From assembly GCF_035222375.1 (NCBI RefSeq), contig NW_026946366.1:124001-188000 (forward strand): DNA of 64,000 nucleotides, given 5' to 3'. Below the pieces are notes generated by a model that worked only from the letters and a program-made list of their open reading frames with translations, was not told the origin of the DNA and did not search any database. Both the position numbers and the translations under genes were made by a program. Origin of the DNA: Podospora pseudocomata (taxonomy: Eukaryota; Ascomycota; Sordariomycetes; Sordariales; Podosporaceae). Positions 46,671 to 59,454 of the stretch are shown here, piece by piece. Each line of letters starts with the position of its first letter. Positions within the stretch are counted from its first letter, which is position 1.

Positions 46671-48905
46671 TCAAGCCCTATTAATCTCATCCCCCGTACT
46701 CTGCCCCCTACTCAACCTCCTCCTGGCAACCCCCCCCTCCCCACCAACCTCTAGCCCCCTACTCTCCCCCATCTCCTCATCGCCCCTCCTCTTCCTCCTC
46801 CCCCCCGACCCATCCCCATCCGTCTCCTCCCCAGCCCCCTCCCCCTCCAAAACCCCCCCTTGATCCCTCTGCCCGTTCCCACTCCCCCCAGCCCTTCCCC
46901 CAAAGCTATTCCCCCCACAGCTAATCATCGTAAACTCACTCGCAGTCGGCCCATCCAGCACCCCCAACTCCCCCTCCCCCAACCACCTAGGCAGCACCAC
47001 CGCCCTAACCGGAATCAACAAAATGATAAAAACCGGAAACCCCACCGCCGCCACCGTCTGCGTAATCGCAAACGTCGCCGCAAACCCAAGCAACTCCAAC
47101 CCAACAAACAAGCAGATCTTCTTGTCAGGACACCCCCTCAACGGACTGTCCCTCGGCCTGAGCTTCCTCTCCTGAAGCAAATACACCAACTTCAGCGTGA
47201 TCCCATTCCCCTCCAGCGCCTGGAACCCCATAATAAAAAACAACCCCGCCAGAACCCCCTGCGGGATGAGATGCAGCACCGACAGAAGCGGGCCCGTCAT
47301 AGCGACGAGTGTAATCAGCCCCTGGGCGAGGTTGGAGACGCGTTGTTCCACCACGTGGGTTGCTTTCAGTTGGGGTTTGCCGCCATGCTCGAAAGAGGAA
47401 GAGGACGAGGAAGAGGACGAGGAAGAGGAAGAGGTGAGGACTTCTGTTACGCAGAGGGACTCGGTGTGAAAAGGGGCTTGGGGTATCAGACCGTTAGGAA
47501 ACGGCAGGCCCAACAGCCCCGAGATTCCCGTTGTGAGGCCTAGCAGAAAGAGGTCCCAGTGGAAGCCGGCTGGTTTGCGGAGGGGGTACTCTGAGCCTTG
47601 GGCTATGAGGGAGGATACTAGGTTACTGTCAGTGGATGGTGATGAGGGAGAGAAGGGAGAGGGAAAAAAGGGTTAAATACCATTGTGATCAAACCAAAAC
47701 AACACAGTCAACAAAACCGCAAACGGAATCGCCAAAAACACGTGCCCTATCGGCAAGTCCCAAAAGTGAACAAACCACCCCCTCGACTCCACCGTCGGCA
47801 TAAATGCTACACCCGTCGGAAGCGTCTCCAAAGGCACATTCTTCATCCTGCCCATGTGGGCAAACCCCGTAAAAAAAATCACCGTCAACGGGGTGCCGTA
47901 GTCTTTGATAAACACCCTAATCCAGTGCTTGAACAGCGTGGATTTTGTGCCAATCTCTCCACATATATAAGCAATGCAAAAGACAAGCAGCGACACAACA
48001 ACCGACAGCCAAAACGGCGAGCCGTCACCGAGCGTCTCGAGGATTTGAACGCCCTTTTGGAGATAAATAAGCGCGACGTAGAAGCCAAAGATGTCACAGG
48101 GAAAGCGAGTGACATAGCTAAGCCTGTTTGTTTTCATCAGCTGAATATCATTATAATCCAAAAAAAAAAAAACAAAAAAAAAGTCCAAAAAAAAAAAAGA
48201 AAGAAAAACAAAAGGCGGAGGTGAAGACATACCAATTACAAGAATTCGTCACCGCCAAAACCCAATGAAACACCAAACTCCACAGTCCAATCCAGCACAT
48301 GAACCCAAGGTAGTAAGTCCCAGAGTCCTTCATGATATTATACACCGTACTGCCATCCCACGTTAGCCATCCCTCTCCCTTCCTATCACCAACCCCATCT
48401 CATCGGTGCCCCCCCTCCCCCCATCACCACCAACAACAACAGAAACCAAAGAGAGAACTCACTAATTAAAAACCGTAATCGGCCCCGTAACCCCCACAAT
48501 CACAATCGGCTGGCACGCTCCCACACTAAACACCACCGCCCCCAGCACACTAGCCAACAGCGTCTCGTTCACTCCGTACTCCCCGTTCGTCTTGTGCAGC
48601 ATGTCCAGACTGAACGCCAACGCGGGCAGGATGTTGGCAAAAAACATGTACACCGTCGCCGGCACGACACGGTAATCCCAGGCGTCGGTCCAGTCGGACC
48701 AGTAGTAGGGCAGGCGGCGTTTGATGTCGAGGTACATGCCTCGGCCGAGGTGGATTCTGTGCCATGGTTCTTCTGGTTTGCCGTTTGATGATGGTGATGG
48801 TGATGATGGGGCGGGGGGTTGAGGTAATGAGACGGCGGCGGCGGTGTGAGTTGGGAGGAGCTGTTCACCTCCTCCGGGTGGTAATGGGGGTTTCTCTGAT
48901 GGCAT
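46671..48905 (-). CDS. bor1: BOR1-type borate/bicarbonate (SLC4) anion transporter
   Basis: Four minus-strand exons: 48905-48463, 48349-48233, 48123-47681 and 47617-46671, with introns of 113, 109 and 63 bp, all in phase. The product is 649 residues. The start is the ATG at 48905, the first in frame (a GTG lies upstream). A Pro/Ser-rich N-tail of about 50 residues is followed by DIKRRLPYYWSDWTDAWDYR, NILPALAFSLDM, QPIVIVGVTGPITVFNYTVY, YVTRFPCDIFGFYVALIYLQ, VSSLIAQGSEYPLRKPAGFH, GLLGLPFPNGLIPQAPFHTE and EQRVSNLAQGLITL, the conserved series of the SLC4/BOR family. It would export borate or related anions at the plasma membrane. A Ser tract of about 15 residues near position 400 lies between conserved blocks. 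Intron 2 is unusually T-rich on the sense strand. The C-tail is Gly/Glu/Arg-rich. Confidence 0.92.
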
Positions 48906-49812
48906 TTTGTGGTTTGTTGCTTTCACTTCTTGAGGGACCGAGTGAGGCGTTCAAAATATGGGGGTGGCTGAACCTCAACGGTCAGCGAGGCTGGTCGAAC
49001 CCGCGCGCGGCTGTAAGTTGAGACCGCTGAGTGAGATGAGATGAAAACCAACCCCAGACTGAGCCTCCCTCAATCCAGAGAGCAAAATCCTCTTCAATTC
49101 CTGTCAGTTATTGATGCAGCGCAATTGATGCCATGAGCGTATCATCCATCAACAACGTCAGAAATTGATGAAATAGAACACCCCGAGAAAAAGCTGCGTT
49201 CGGCACCGTGGCGGCGACTTCCCCCCCAAAAAACGACCAAAGCCAACTAGAAAAAGAAAAAAAAGAAGCCAAGAAACCGGCCCCACAAGCCCGCTAATCC
49301 CCGGTTTGTCTAACAACGTCTGATGTCACCCTTCATTGTTCTTTCACGTTTTTCCCCAAGTCCCTGAAAATCATCGCCCTCAAAGACCTCATTCATATTG
49401 TAACCGTACAGATTCAAAGCCTCAACAGCAACGTAATCATAGTAGAGGAAGGGTATCTCAAAAACCTATACCACAATTCTCCCACTTACACCACCAACCT
49501 CCACCACACCACACACCATCAATCTATCATAATACTTTTACATTTCATATACAAAGGAAAATAGAGTTTATAGTAGTACATAGACACATGCCGCTTCCCC
49601 CCCCTTCCCTTCCACTCCTCCTCCCCCCCTCCGTATCAATCCCAAACAATGCACCTAAAAAGCATCATTCGACCTGATTTTACCACTTAAACCCACCCCA
49701 TGATGCTGTCCTTTTTCTTTTCTTCCCAGAGTATAATAACGTAACCACATGAAAAGAACACACACGAGTTGAGTTTTTGTAAAAATCTACCTCATCACAC
49801 ACCGACATTCAT
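48906..49812. other. Intergenic between two minus-strand genes
   Basis: Holds the bor1 promoter and the 3' flank of the m-AAA protease gene. An open frame at 49336-49677 is Pro/His-rich and not gene-like. Confidence 0.4.
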
Positions 49813-52616
49813 TCACCTCTTCTCCTCTCCATCCTCATGCTCCTTCATAGCAGGCTCTGGACCCCCAGGTGTATCCGTGCTCTCGGTGGGAAAAGGCGGT
49901 GCGGCCGTCCCCTTGCCCCCCTTTCCGTCAAAGTACTTGGAAAACTCCTCCTTCTCCGGCCACTCCCTCGGTCCCAGCAGCCTGACCAGGTCATCTCTGC
50001 TCAGCACCTCCTTCTTCAGCAGCTCCTCGGCCACAATCCCAACCTCCTTCTTCCTCGCCGTCAGCAGGTCCTTGCACTGCTTGTACGCCTCGTCCACGAT
50101 TCTCCGGACCTCGGCGTCAATCATCTGGGCGGTCGACTCGGCAAACGGCTTCTTGAGCTGGTTCTCGTCGTTGTTGAAGTGGAGCGGTCCGAGCTTCTTG
50201 GACATGCCCCATTGGGTGACCATGGTGGTGGCCATGTGGGTGACCTTCTTGAAGTCGTCAGAAGCACCGGTGGTGACGGTGGGGAAGTGAAGCTCCTCAG
50301 AGACGCGACCGCCGAGGGTCATGGCCATGCGGTCCATGAGCTGGTTGGTCGACATGAGGTAAGCGTCGGTGGCGGGGAGGTACTGGGCGTAACCGAGAGC
50401 GCCCTGGCCACGGGGGATGATGGACACCTTGAGGAGAGGGTCAGCCCACCGGAAGTACCAGCCGCAAACAGCGTGACCAGCTTCGTGATAGGCAACTGTC
50501 CTCTTCTCTTCGGGGTCGAGGACGAGAGACTTGCGCTCGAGACCACCAATGACACGCTCGATGGCCTGCTCGAAGTGGATCATGGCAACACTGGAAGCGT
50601 TGGCACGAGCAGCTATGAGAATAGTCAGCACTAGACTTTACGATGAAACGAAAAAGTGAGAAGAAACATACCAATAAGAGCAGCCTCGTTGACCGCATTG
50701 GCAATGTCAGCTCCGGCAAACCCAGGAGTCAACGCGGCCAACCGACCAGTCAAGTAGGTCAAATCCTCATTCGTCAGAATCTTCTTAAGATGCACCTTGA
50801 AAATATCCTGACGACCCTTCATCGTCGGCCGATCAATGTGGATATGTCTGTCAAAACGGCCAGGACGCATCAGAGCCTTGTCGAGAATGTCAGGTCTGTT
50901 CGTGCCGGCCAACACAACAACCTGCTCCGAGGTGTTGAAGCCGTCCATCTCGGTCAAGATCTGGTTCAGCGTCGACTCCCGTTCGTCGTTGCCACCGCCC
51001 CTGAAGCCGCCGCCCTCCGAACGGGACTTTCCAACCGCATCAATCTCATCGATAAAGACGATGCAGGGAGCGTTCTTTCTCGCGGTCGAAAACAGATCCC
51101 GAACCCTCGAGGCACCAACACCGACAAACATCTCGACGAACTCGGAGCCACTGACAGAATAAAACGGCACCTGAGATTCGCCAGCCGTGGCTTTGGCCAA
51201 AAGCGTCTTGCCAGTACCGGGCGGACCAGACAAGATCGCACCCCTCGGGATCTTGGCACCCAGCCTCTGGAACCGCTCCGGCGACTTCAAGAAGCTCACA
51301 AACTCCATAATCTCCGTCTTGGCCTCATCCATACCCGCCACATCCGCAAACTTGACCTTGACAGCCGCATCATGGTTGAACTCCTTGGCCTTGCTCTTGC
51401 CGAAACCAAAGACGCCGCTGCCACCACCACCCATACCAGCACCGGCCCGTCTCGCCGACCAGATCAGCAGACCCATGATCATCAACGTTGGCCCAAAAGC
51501 AATCAACAAGTTGCTAAAGTTGCTCTCAGAGGCATACGAGACCGGTATCCTGTCCGAGGTCGGGATCCCCAGTTCCTGCTGCGCCTCGTCCAGTCTCCTC
51601 TCAAAGGCATCAATAGAGCCAATGGTGAAGTAGTAATGGAACCCAGGCTTGCCAGCAGTAGACCCAGGGTAAACAGAGTTGACCGCCTCCCTATCCAGCT
51701 CAACCTTGACCCGGTCGTGATCAACAATCAGCTTCTTGACCAAGCCCTTGTCCAAAAACGTCCTCCGCAGCTCCTGCCAGGTGATCTCCCTAGAGTTATC
51801 CCCACCCATAAACAGCGACAGCAGGGGATACAGCAAAATAGCACCCACCACCCAGCTCATGGTGTCCGACAGCTGGAATCCCGGTCTAGGCGGTGGCGTC
51901 CCCCTCTTCCTTTGCTGTCCCTTCTGCTTCCCCTCCCCATCTTGCTTCTCCTCCCCATCCTGCTTCCCCTCCCCATCCTGCTTCTCCCCCTCCTCCTTCT
52001 CCCCAGGCTTCCTACTCTCAAAACTCACCCTCCTCGCCTCCCTCTCCGCCCTCTTCCTCCTCTCCTCCTCGACCTCCTCCTGCTGCGCCTGAAACTCCTG
52101 AATATCCTCCAGCATCTTCGGAAAGTACCTCATCGCCCTCAACGCATCCATCATCCCCAGCTTAGGGAAATCCCCCGTCCAGTTCTTGACCATAATGTCA
52201 TGAAACTCCTTTGGCAAACCCGGCACTTTGTTCACGTCGAAGATCGCCCTCAGCTCCGGCGGCATCTGTATCACACCCAGGAGCTTCTCCACCTTTTTCA
52301 GCTCCTCCTCCGACAGGCGGACCCAGCCGCGGGGTATTGGCTTCTCTTCTTCGGTTCCTGGTGGTGTCGTGACGTCTCGGTGGTGGTCATTGTTGTTGTT
52401 TTCGGGTGGCCCGGCAGGAGGAGGGGGGGGGTTGGTCGATTGGAATCTTCTCGAGAGAACAAAAACTGAACCGGCTGGGGAGGACGAAATAATCCGGGGG
52501 TGTCGAGCTGCTCGAATGGCTGGGCTTGTGATCGCTCGGAGGGGTAGACTCCTCCTTGCGCCGCCGCTGCCGCCGCCGCCGAGGGCAGCCAGTCGGCAGG
52601 CTGGGGATCGGAACAT
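49813..52616 (-). CDS. Mitochondrial m-AAA protease subunit (Afg3/Yta10-Yta12 family)
   Basis: Two minus-strand exons, 52616-50672 and 50612-49813, with a 59-bp intron (GTATGT) joining NEAALI to AARANASS. The product is 914 residues. The N-terminus ([14 protein letters not shown], then Arg-rich) is a mitochondrial presequence. A charged linker at about residues 205-235 contains four KQDGE-like repeats. Two membrane segments lie near 254-270 and 368-387, flanking the small intermembrane domain. The AAA domain has Walker A GPPGTGKT (464-471), Walker B IVFIDEID (519-526) and [23 protein letters not shown]. The zinc-metalloprotease motif HEAGH is at 691-695. It degrades misfolded inner-membrane proteins and processes matrix proteins, including the ribosomal subunit bL32m. 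The C-terminal LLGPREWPE favours the Afg3/Yta10 side, but this is not decisive. Confidence 0.93.
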
Positions 52617-53589
52617 GGCTTTTGTTGCGTCTTATGTCCCCTTGTCTAAATCAAGTCGACCCCCTTTTCACCTTCGTTGTGAAAGCTGCGTCCGGTTTTG
52701 TTGTGGCGTACAACCACAAGAACGCAGTCGAGAAAGATGGTGGGATGTGGTGATGCGATGCAGGATTGCGAAAGGACCGACCACCAGCAGCAGGTGTGGT
52801 GGATTTCTTGGCAACCCGAACCAGCAAGCAGCAGTTTAAAACGAACCGTGACCTTTTCTACCAGCTTGATAAGCAGCGGCCCACCGCCTGCGCTCTCACC
52901 ACTAACCACTAGCGGCAACTTGTAGGAAAAACTCGTTGAAATTGCCTACAGGAAGCGGGCAGTCTTTGGAACAAGCCCAACTTTCTGTTGTTGTGGTTCA
53001 AGTGAGCCGCAGTGTTGACAGCAAAGAGGTTTTCCTCCCTGTACGAAAGCTCTGCAAAATCCCATTCGATGATGATGCTGTGCGGCGAGAAACACCTACC
53101 TAAAGCTCATCCGACCTTATCCCGAAATGTCCTAGCGCCGAGTCACGTGGGGAGGGGCTACAAAGCTATGGAATTATTGGACTCCTGGCCTAAAGTCTAT
53201 ACAAAATACAGAAGCTCCATAGCCCCCAAAAGTGCCCGGACAGGCTCCTCCTCCGTAGGCAGTGTGGTGCTGACGTATGGAGTCCACAAGAAGGCAGGTG
53301 AGCATGCTTAGCTTGGTCACAACAACCATGACGAGCTTTAGCTTAAAGCTCACGATCCTGATGCTACTGCAGATACCTTTAAAATAACCAATCCATTCAT
53401 CTGATGTTTAGCAGCAAAACAAGACAGAAGATGCACCTGAGCAGAGACGTCCTTCTAATTCAAGCCCCTATATACCCTCCCACATTCCTCACCCATAGCA
53501 AGTTACACATTCCCATGCAACCACCCAGCACAACAATGCTTCCCAAAGAAAATCATCAACTGAACTAAACAAAAGGGGGAATCCGTTCA

Positions 53590-53622
<33 letters not shown>

Positions 53623-53766
53623 GAAAACAAAATCCCAAAAATCCCCAATGCCAATCCATCACGCCCACCCATGAATTTCCATTCCCATAACATTCCATCC
53701 ACCCTTTTCCCTTTCCAAAGATGCCCAACCCCCTTTTTACCTTTCCACAGCCCCCGTTTCCCACCT
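52617..53766. other. Intergenic, m-AAA protease promoter and 3' flank of the Zn2Cys6 gene
   Basis: No gene is recognised. An AAC/CAA repeat lies at about 53590-53622, just past the Zn2Cys6 stop, probably in its 3' UTR. Confidence 0.4.
53590..53622 (+). repeat. (AAC)11 microsatellite
   Basis: Perfect trinucleotide run. Confidence 0.9.
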
Positions 53767-56700
53767 CTACATCCTCCCAGACACCTCCCCCCCAAAATTC
53801 CCATTCTCCACACTAGGATACGCCCCCCCGCTCATCTCGGCCCAATCCCAATCCAACGTCATCGGCAAGCTAAACAAGTCCTGCGGCAACATAGGCTGCT
53901 GAAAAAACCCTCCCCCCAGCGGCGGGCTCGTCAGTCCCCCTGTCCCTCCCATCGTAACTGAATTCATCGGATCAAATCCTCCCATATCATACCCCCCGTA
54001 ATCACCACCACCACCCGGAACACCGCCTCCACCATTCGGAGGCGCAGCTGCAAAATCCCCATGCCACCCCGTTGGCGCCATACCAGGCGACGAACTCGAG
54101 CTCATTGTCCCTTGGCCGTTGGCGGCGCCGTTCATCGGGCCGAACCCAGTGTTTGGTGGTGAGCGGTGGTCGTTTGGTGGTGGGGAAAGGTTGTTGTTCG
54201 GGGGCTGATGTTGGTTGTTCATGGAATGGGATGCTTGTGGTGTGGCAGAGCCGGCTGTTGTCGGCCGGGGTGTAGGAGCGGCGGCTGCTGGGTTGGGGTT
54301 GAAGGATGGGGAGTCTCCGGTAGCAGTTGTTTTGGCAGCTGGTTGCTCGGTATTCTTCCTCTTCCGCCTGTTGGCGTGTTCCTTCTCCGCCTTTTCCACC
54401 ACCACCTTTGCAATCCGCTCAAACTCTGAACAAACTCCCAGCATACGGTGGACACCACCTGTCTCGGCTTCTACGCCGAGCATAGACAAGAAATTGACCA
54501 CCACGTTCATAAGCTTTGCGTCTGACCGGGCTCTTGGGTCCAGTGGATTTTGCAACACGTTGCCGAAGAGGGTAACGAGGGCTGATACTGGGAAGTAGAG
54601 GACCATCCTACATAATAATTAGCAATTACGCAGCCGAGAATCGGACGGGAGCAACTTACCAAACACAAGAGAAATCCCCCTGAGGGATGTACTTGAGCAG
54701 AGAAATCGACGCCCTAGCAGCCGTAGTGCACAACGCCGCCGATGAGAAAATGCGAGGGTTCAATGGCCTAGCATTAAGCCCCTGAATAGCATAGTTGGAC
54801 AACCTGCTGGTCCAATACCCATGATGAATCGACATCCGGTGAATTGTCGTCAAGCAGTTGTAATAGTTAAAGTGCAGCATGACGATGTGCAGAATCAGCG
54901 GCGTGTGCGATGCCTTGATTTCGTGTTCCGGTCGGAAGTCGATGGGAATCCTGTCCTTCCAGTCCTCAAGCTCCTGGTCGAGTTCGCCAATGGTGTTCAA
55001 GAGCTCGCCATCAGACTGCTTTGTCGCCTCTGTCGAGTACAACCTGTTGTAAACCCTGCTCTCAACAATGGATAGCTCACACATAACCCTAAACAGGTTC
55101 ATCTTCCCCTTTCCGTCCGCCAGCGGAATGTTTCCGATGCCATCCGCCGGGTCAGCGTCAGGCAGCTCGACGTTCATGTCGCTATCATCCTGTGCCGGTG
55201 GTCTTCCTGATCGGAGGCAAAGATCCTTGTCCAGCATGTAGGCAATCCAAAACACTCTCTTGCGCTGCTCGATTTCGATCGGGTTCAAATTGAAGTTGGT
55301 GCCCTTCTTGTGAAGGCCGATGGTGTGCGCCAGTCGGATGGCAGTCGCAATGATAAGTGACGATGGCTGCGGGTTAGGAGTGCCTTGCATAAACATAGCC
55401 ATACCCAGCAGAGCCTGCACACTAAGCAGATCCGTGCAGCGCATCACAATCTCCGAAAAGCAAGCCATGGCGTTCTTCATGTATGCCCAAGCCTTGTCGT
55501 CCTCTTCCTGTGGTACAAGGTTGCTCATCACCCGCAGCCGATGAGCGATAGCCAGAGCCACGTTCAAACTCGCCCACCATCCAGATCCAGTATATGGGTC
55601 GCTGGAATATTGTCGCTCTACCAGATGCATAAACGTCGGTTGGTGGAAGAGCGGGAACATGCAGTTGAAGTTCTCGAAATAGTCCTTGAGCAGCGAAAGG
55701 GCCTCGTTCTTTGGTGGCAGGTCACGGAAGATGACTCGGCGGAAGAGGTCACCAAACACATCAGGCTTCCATGCAGTCCACTTGTGGTCGTCGATCGAGA
55801 CATCAGAGATCATCTGCTGGAACGAAGAGTCGCCCATCTTCTCATTCACCCACTGGATACCCTTGGGTGAGAAGATGGAGAAACCGGACGAGGAGCCTTT
55901 CCCGTGTCAGTAACAAGTAGTAAGCTGATCACAGACCAAAGACTTACCAATATATCTCGTCTCACCAATGTTATTGGTGACCAGCGAGCACATCATCTCA
56001 CTCAGCTCAGCAACCTCCTCCTGCTCCTCTCCCTCTCCATCCTTTTCTGGCGTGATAGACTTCCTCTTATCCTTACTATCCCTTGCTGGCTCCGGCGAAG
56101 CCAAGGAGCTCTGAGGAGTGGAGACATTGCCATCATGCCCCGACGTGGCCTGTGATGGCGACGTTGGATTCGACGCAGCCTGAGAAGCCTGTCTCGACCG
56201 CTGCTGCTTCTCCGCAAGCTTCTTCTCCAACGTCCCCAGATCGGTAGCGCCATTGTCATCTTCCCCAAGCAGACCTGCGCCAAGACCGTTAGTGGACCAC
56301 GCCCTCAAGTTAAGCTGCTATTTAAGGAAGCCAAGGTTGGGGAAAAGCTATGCGTACCTGACAGCCTCAACAGGTGTTCCATACGACCTAATCTATTCTC
56401 GAGACCTTCGATGTATTTGGCCCTGTGGTCGATTTGTCAGCTCAATGGTTCAACAGCAAACCCGAGCTTGTCCTAAATACGCACCCCTTGGGCGGATTCC
56501 TCTTCTTTTCCACCTGTGTGAAGACGCAGTCTGTCTTGTAGTTGATGCAGTGTGTACATGCTGGTAACTTTCCGTCGCATTTGATCTTCTTCTTCCTGCA
56601 CATATCGCATGCCTGCAGATTGCCCAGCGGGTCAGCAAAACGCCACATCCCGTCGTCGAGACCAAGTATTTCTTCAACTCACCCTTGCGATCCTCCTCCT

Positions 56701-56883
56701 CTTTGCTTCGTTTGTGTCTTCAAGTAGCCCATGGTCTCCAAACATTTGCGCAGCCATAAGGTCGGGTGGTAGTTGCGGCATAGGCATGCCATGTTCAGCA
56801 TAGCCGCCGAAGATCTGGGGTGGTGGATTCATAAGCGGTGGTGGTTGTATGGGCATCTGAAAGCCCCCGTGCATGTGGTCCAT
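53767..56883 (-). CDS. Zn(II)2Cys6 transcription factor with fungal_trans domain
   Basis: Six minus-strand exons: 56883-56683, 56612-56485, 56422-56358, 56274-55948, 55896-54660 and 54607-53767, all in phase. The product is 932 residues. A Met/Pro-rich N-terminus leads into KRRRIAR, then the zinc cluster [20 protein letters not shown] with cysteines at 69, 72, 79, 86, 89 and 96 (C-X2-C-X6-C-X6-C-X2-C-X6-C). The linker [20 protein letters not shown] and LLRLSGLL form the dimerisation helix. The middle homology region starts around [20 protein letters not shown] and includes [17 protein letters not shown] and [19 protein letters not shown]. The C-terminus is Pro/Gly/Asn-rich. It would bind CGG-type sites as a dimer. 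The target pathway cannot be told from sequence. Confidence 0.9.
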
Positions 56884-59454
56884 TGTGAATAGTTTTATCG
56901 CCTAACCGGCGTTCGTTCGTCGCAAACTCGATATCAAGATGGCAAAAGCGCAATGTGAGGTAGCGAGAAGGTATGTCAGATCGGTCGAAACCGTTGCGAG
57001 CACCGATCGATAATATAGATATTAGGCGGGGCCGAGCGGGACGATGAAGTGTGGAGGGGGCGGTAGGAGGGTGTGTCGAGTATCACTATCGTAGGCGCCG
57101 GGCAGAAAAAGGGTTGCTATTATTACCGTCCACTCTTTAGCCTTTCTTTGCGGGCTGTCGTCGAATCAGGGGAAAAGTGTGTCGGATGGTCCGGGTATAG
57201 GGGGGCTGAGCTGCTGCTGGATACAATTCGACTGCTATGCCGACAAAAGACATCCGAATATCACCTCAGCACTTCTTCGGTCGCGGGGTTATTCGTGTGG
57301 GTTCGACAGCTTCGGTTGTGACACAGCACAAAGCTCGGGTCAGTGGAGGTTCAGGTTCCTCCAAAAATCTGTAGCTAGCTCGCTGGGATCCAATGTCTTG
57401 GAGCGGGAGGAGTCGCACGAAGGCAAGCCACGCCGCGGATTGAAGCAGAGGCTGTCGGGAAACCGGGGAAGCGACGGCAGGATATCGATGTGGAATTGCA
57501 ACTGCGATTCTTCGTTATAGTTGTCGTCGACCAAGCCGACGGTGTGAGAGTGGGTTGATTGTTCGTTATATACAGTCGAAAAGATTCGAAACCAGCAAAA
57601 GGGAGGCAAGACAGTCACGAAGAAAGAAGAGCTGCGGCAAAGTGCCCATATTAAGGTGTGTCGGGTGTCAGGACCCCAGTTCAGTGTGTCCCCGGCGGGC
57701 TGCGTTAGCGGGGGACGCGCGCGAGCGATCACCAAGACCTGACGACGTTAGGCAGGACAGGCATGTGGCATGTGGGGGCTGGGGTTGGGTGACTGAGCGC
57801 ACGGGCTGGCGGCCGAAATTCAGGGTGTTCTGCTTCACTGTTCCACCTCAGGTCAGAGGGCTGCTGCTGCTGCTTGGTAAGCTTCACCTCCACAATCAAG
57901 CCGATGACGACGCCGACCGTTTTCCCCTCGGGGTTTATTGATCTTGCAAAGTCCGCTCTCTTCAGTTCGAATCGTCCAGATGGGGGCATATGAAGCGGCA
58001 CAGAGGGCCCGGGGGGAATATTCCCCCATCCCCAGACATCATCTACACGCACTGCCCACTATGCCGAGCCCGTTCTCTGTTGTCAAACTGCAGGAGTACG
58101 ACCTACCCCAGACCGGATCCGAACATTGAAAGCTCAACACTTTAGGGGGCATTCACCGCACCCCAGACCCGTAGTCCGGCGTTTGGAAGTGGGTTGAGGG
58201 CTAACACTATAGCTAGCCACCATTTAGGGGGTGGAAAGGAGCCCGGGCGTTATCAAAGGTGGTATCTTGTAGTACCTATCAGAGACAACAACTCTTCAGT
58301 CAGGTATCTATCAAACAAGGTGCCTTGCCCATTACGATCACCCGTCTCAAGGCCTCCAAAATGGACTGATGATATTGACCAGCAGGTATGATGGCGGTTA
58401 CGCAAAACTCACAAAATTCCAGGCATTGCAGAACTTTTCCCATGATGATGATGATGTTCAGGGACTCAATATCATGCCATGCCTCACCGAGAGCTTCTGG
58501 GCTCTTCTCCAAGGTTTCCACTGTCCTCGAGACCCGTGGTTGTCGAGGTCGATCATAAACTGCCAATCCCGTCAGAGGGCGGCCTCTTCTGGAATCTGGA
58601 TTCGAGCTCAGTCGGTTCTTTCGCGGGCAAGGGGTTCCCAGAAGCCGCCGGTTGTGAGACAGTGATGAAACGGGCATGTGTTGCCGTGGAGGGGTCGTCG
58701 ACCAGAAACCCCGCCGCTTGGACGTTGATGTCACCATGGTCAGTCATGACAAATCCACCGGCTTTCTAAACTCTTGAAATTCTTTTTAATTTATTTTTTC
58801 AGAGTCGTTGCTGGAGACTGGTTGTCAATTTTGCCAAGCACCCTATACGTGGAACTTTCAACGTCGTCCCATCTCGGAAGCATCAGAGATAAGACGAGGC
58901 TTAACGCTTACAGTGGATGACACAACCACTTCGCATAGATGGTCTCGGATCAGAACTGTTTCCTAGTTCGAGTAGTCAAGTGATATCTGAGTGGCCAGGA
59001 AGATTGCTGCAGGCCTGATCAAGCTGATCGGCAACACAAAGGGGCTTTGTGGTCACCTTGAATGCGCCACCAGTGTCTTTGAAGGCTATCCGATCATAGC
59101 CTTGGTGGTCGAGGCTCAGCTAGGTTGTGTTTTGGCCTTGAGTTCCCAAAATGGCAACTTTATATCATGTAATAGAACGTCGATCTCTTCTTAGCAACGT
59201 GGGCGTCAACTAGTAAAGAGGTATAGCTCCAAGATCTATGTCTTCACGGTGGCCGGCAGGCGTGCAAAGACTGACCAAAAGCCTAAGCTTCGAGCCCCAG
59301 TCTTTGCTCGTATATATTGCACACAACGACATGAACAAGGGTCAATGCCCACATGGTATTCAACATGTCTAATATACAGCCCGTGGCATGGCATTTAAAC
59401 ACACCCAATACACACTTATAATACAATTCCACCCCATTTTCATTCTCTCCCCCC
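56884..59454. other. 2.6-kb intergenic region
   Basis: Holds the promoter of the Zn2Cys6 gene and the 3' flank of mrpl35. The sequence at 58300-58750 is open on both strands (see findings), and a (GAT)-type run lies at 58442-58454. No confident gene. Confidence 0.4.
58553..58747 (-). CDS. Doubtful short frame, possible first exon
   Basis: Begins with an ATG and reads MTDHGDINVQAAGFLVDDP, then SQPAASGNPLPAKEPTELE; the text is protein-like with balanced composition, stopping at 58553. Two overlapping frames continue in other phases across a possible splice region, and the opposite strand is also open, so strand and boundaries are uncertain. No family is recognised. Confidence 0.2.
   Translation of the reverse strand: MTDHGDINVQAAGFLVDDPSTATHARFITVSQPAASGNPLPAKEPTELESRFQKRPPSDGIGSL

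Noticed and set aside
46860-47543. 227-codon plus-strand frame
   Set aside because: Antisense of the last bor1 exon; Arg/Pro/Gln-rich shadow.
50643-52469. 608-codon plus-strand open frame
   Set aside because: It is exactly antisense to the m-AAA protease exon and has Arg/Leu/Pro-rich composition expected from the complement of GC-rich codons.
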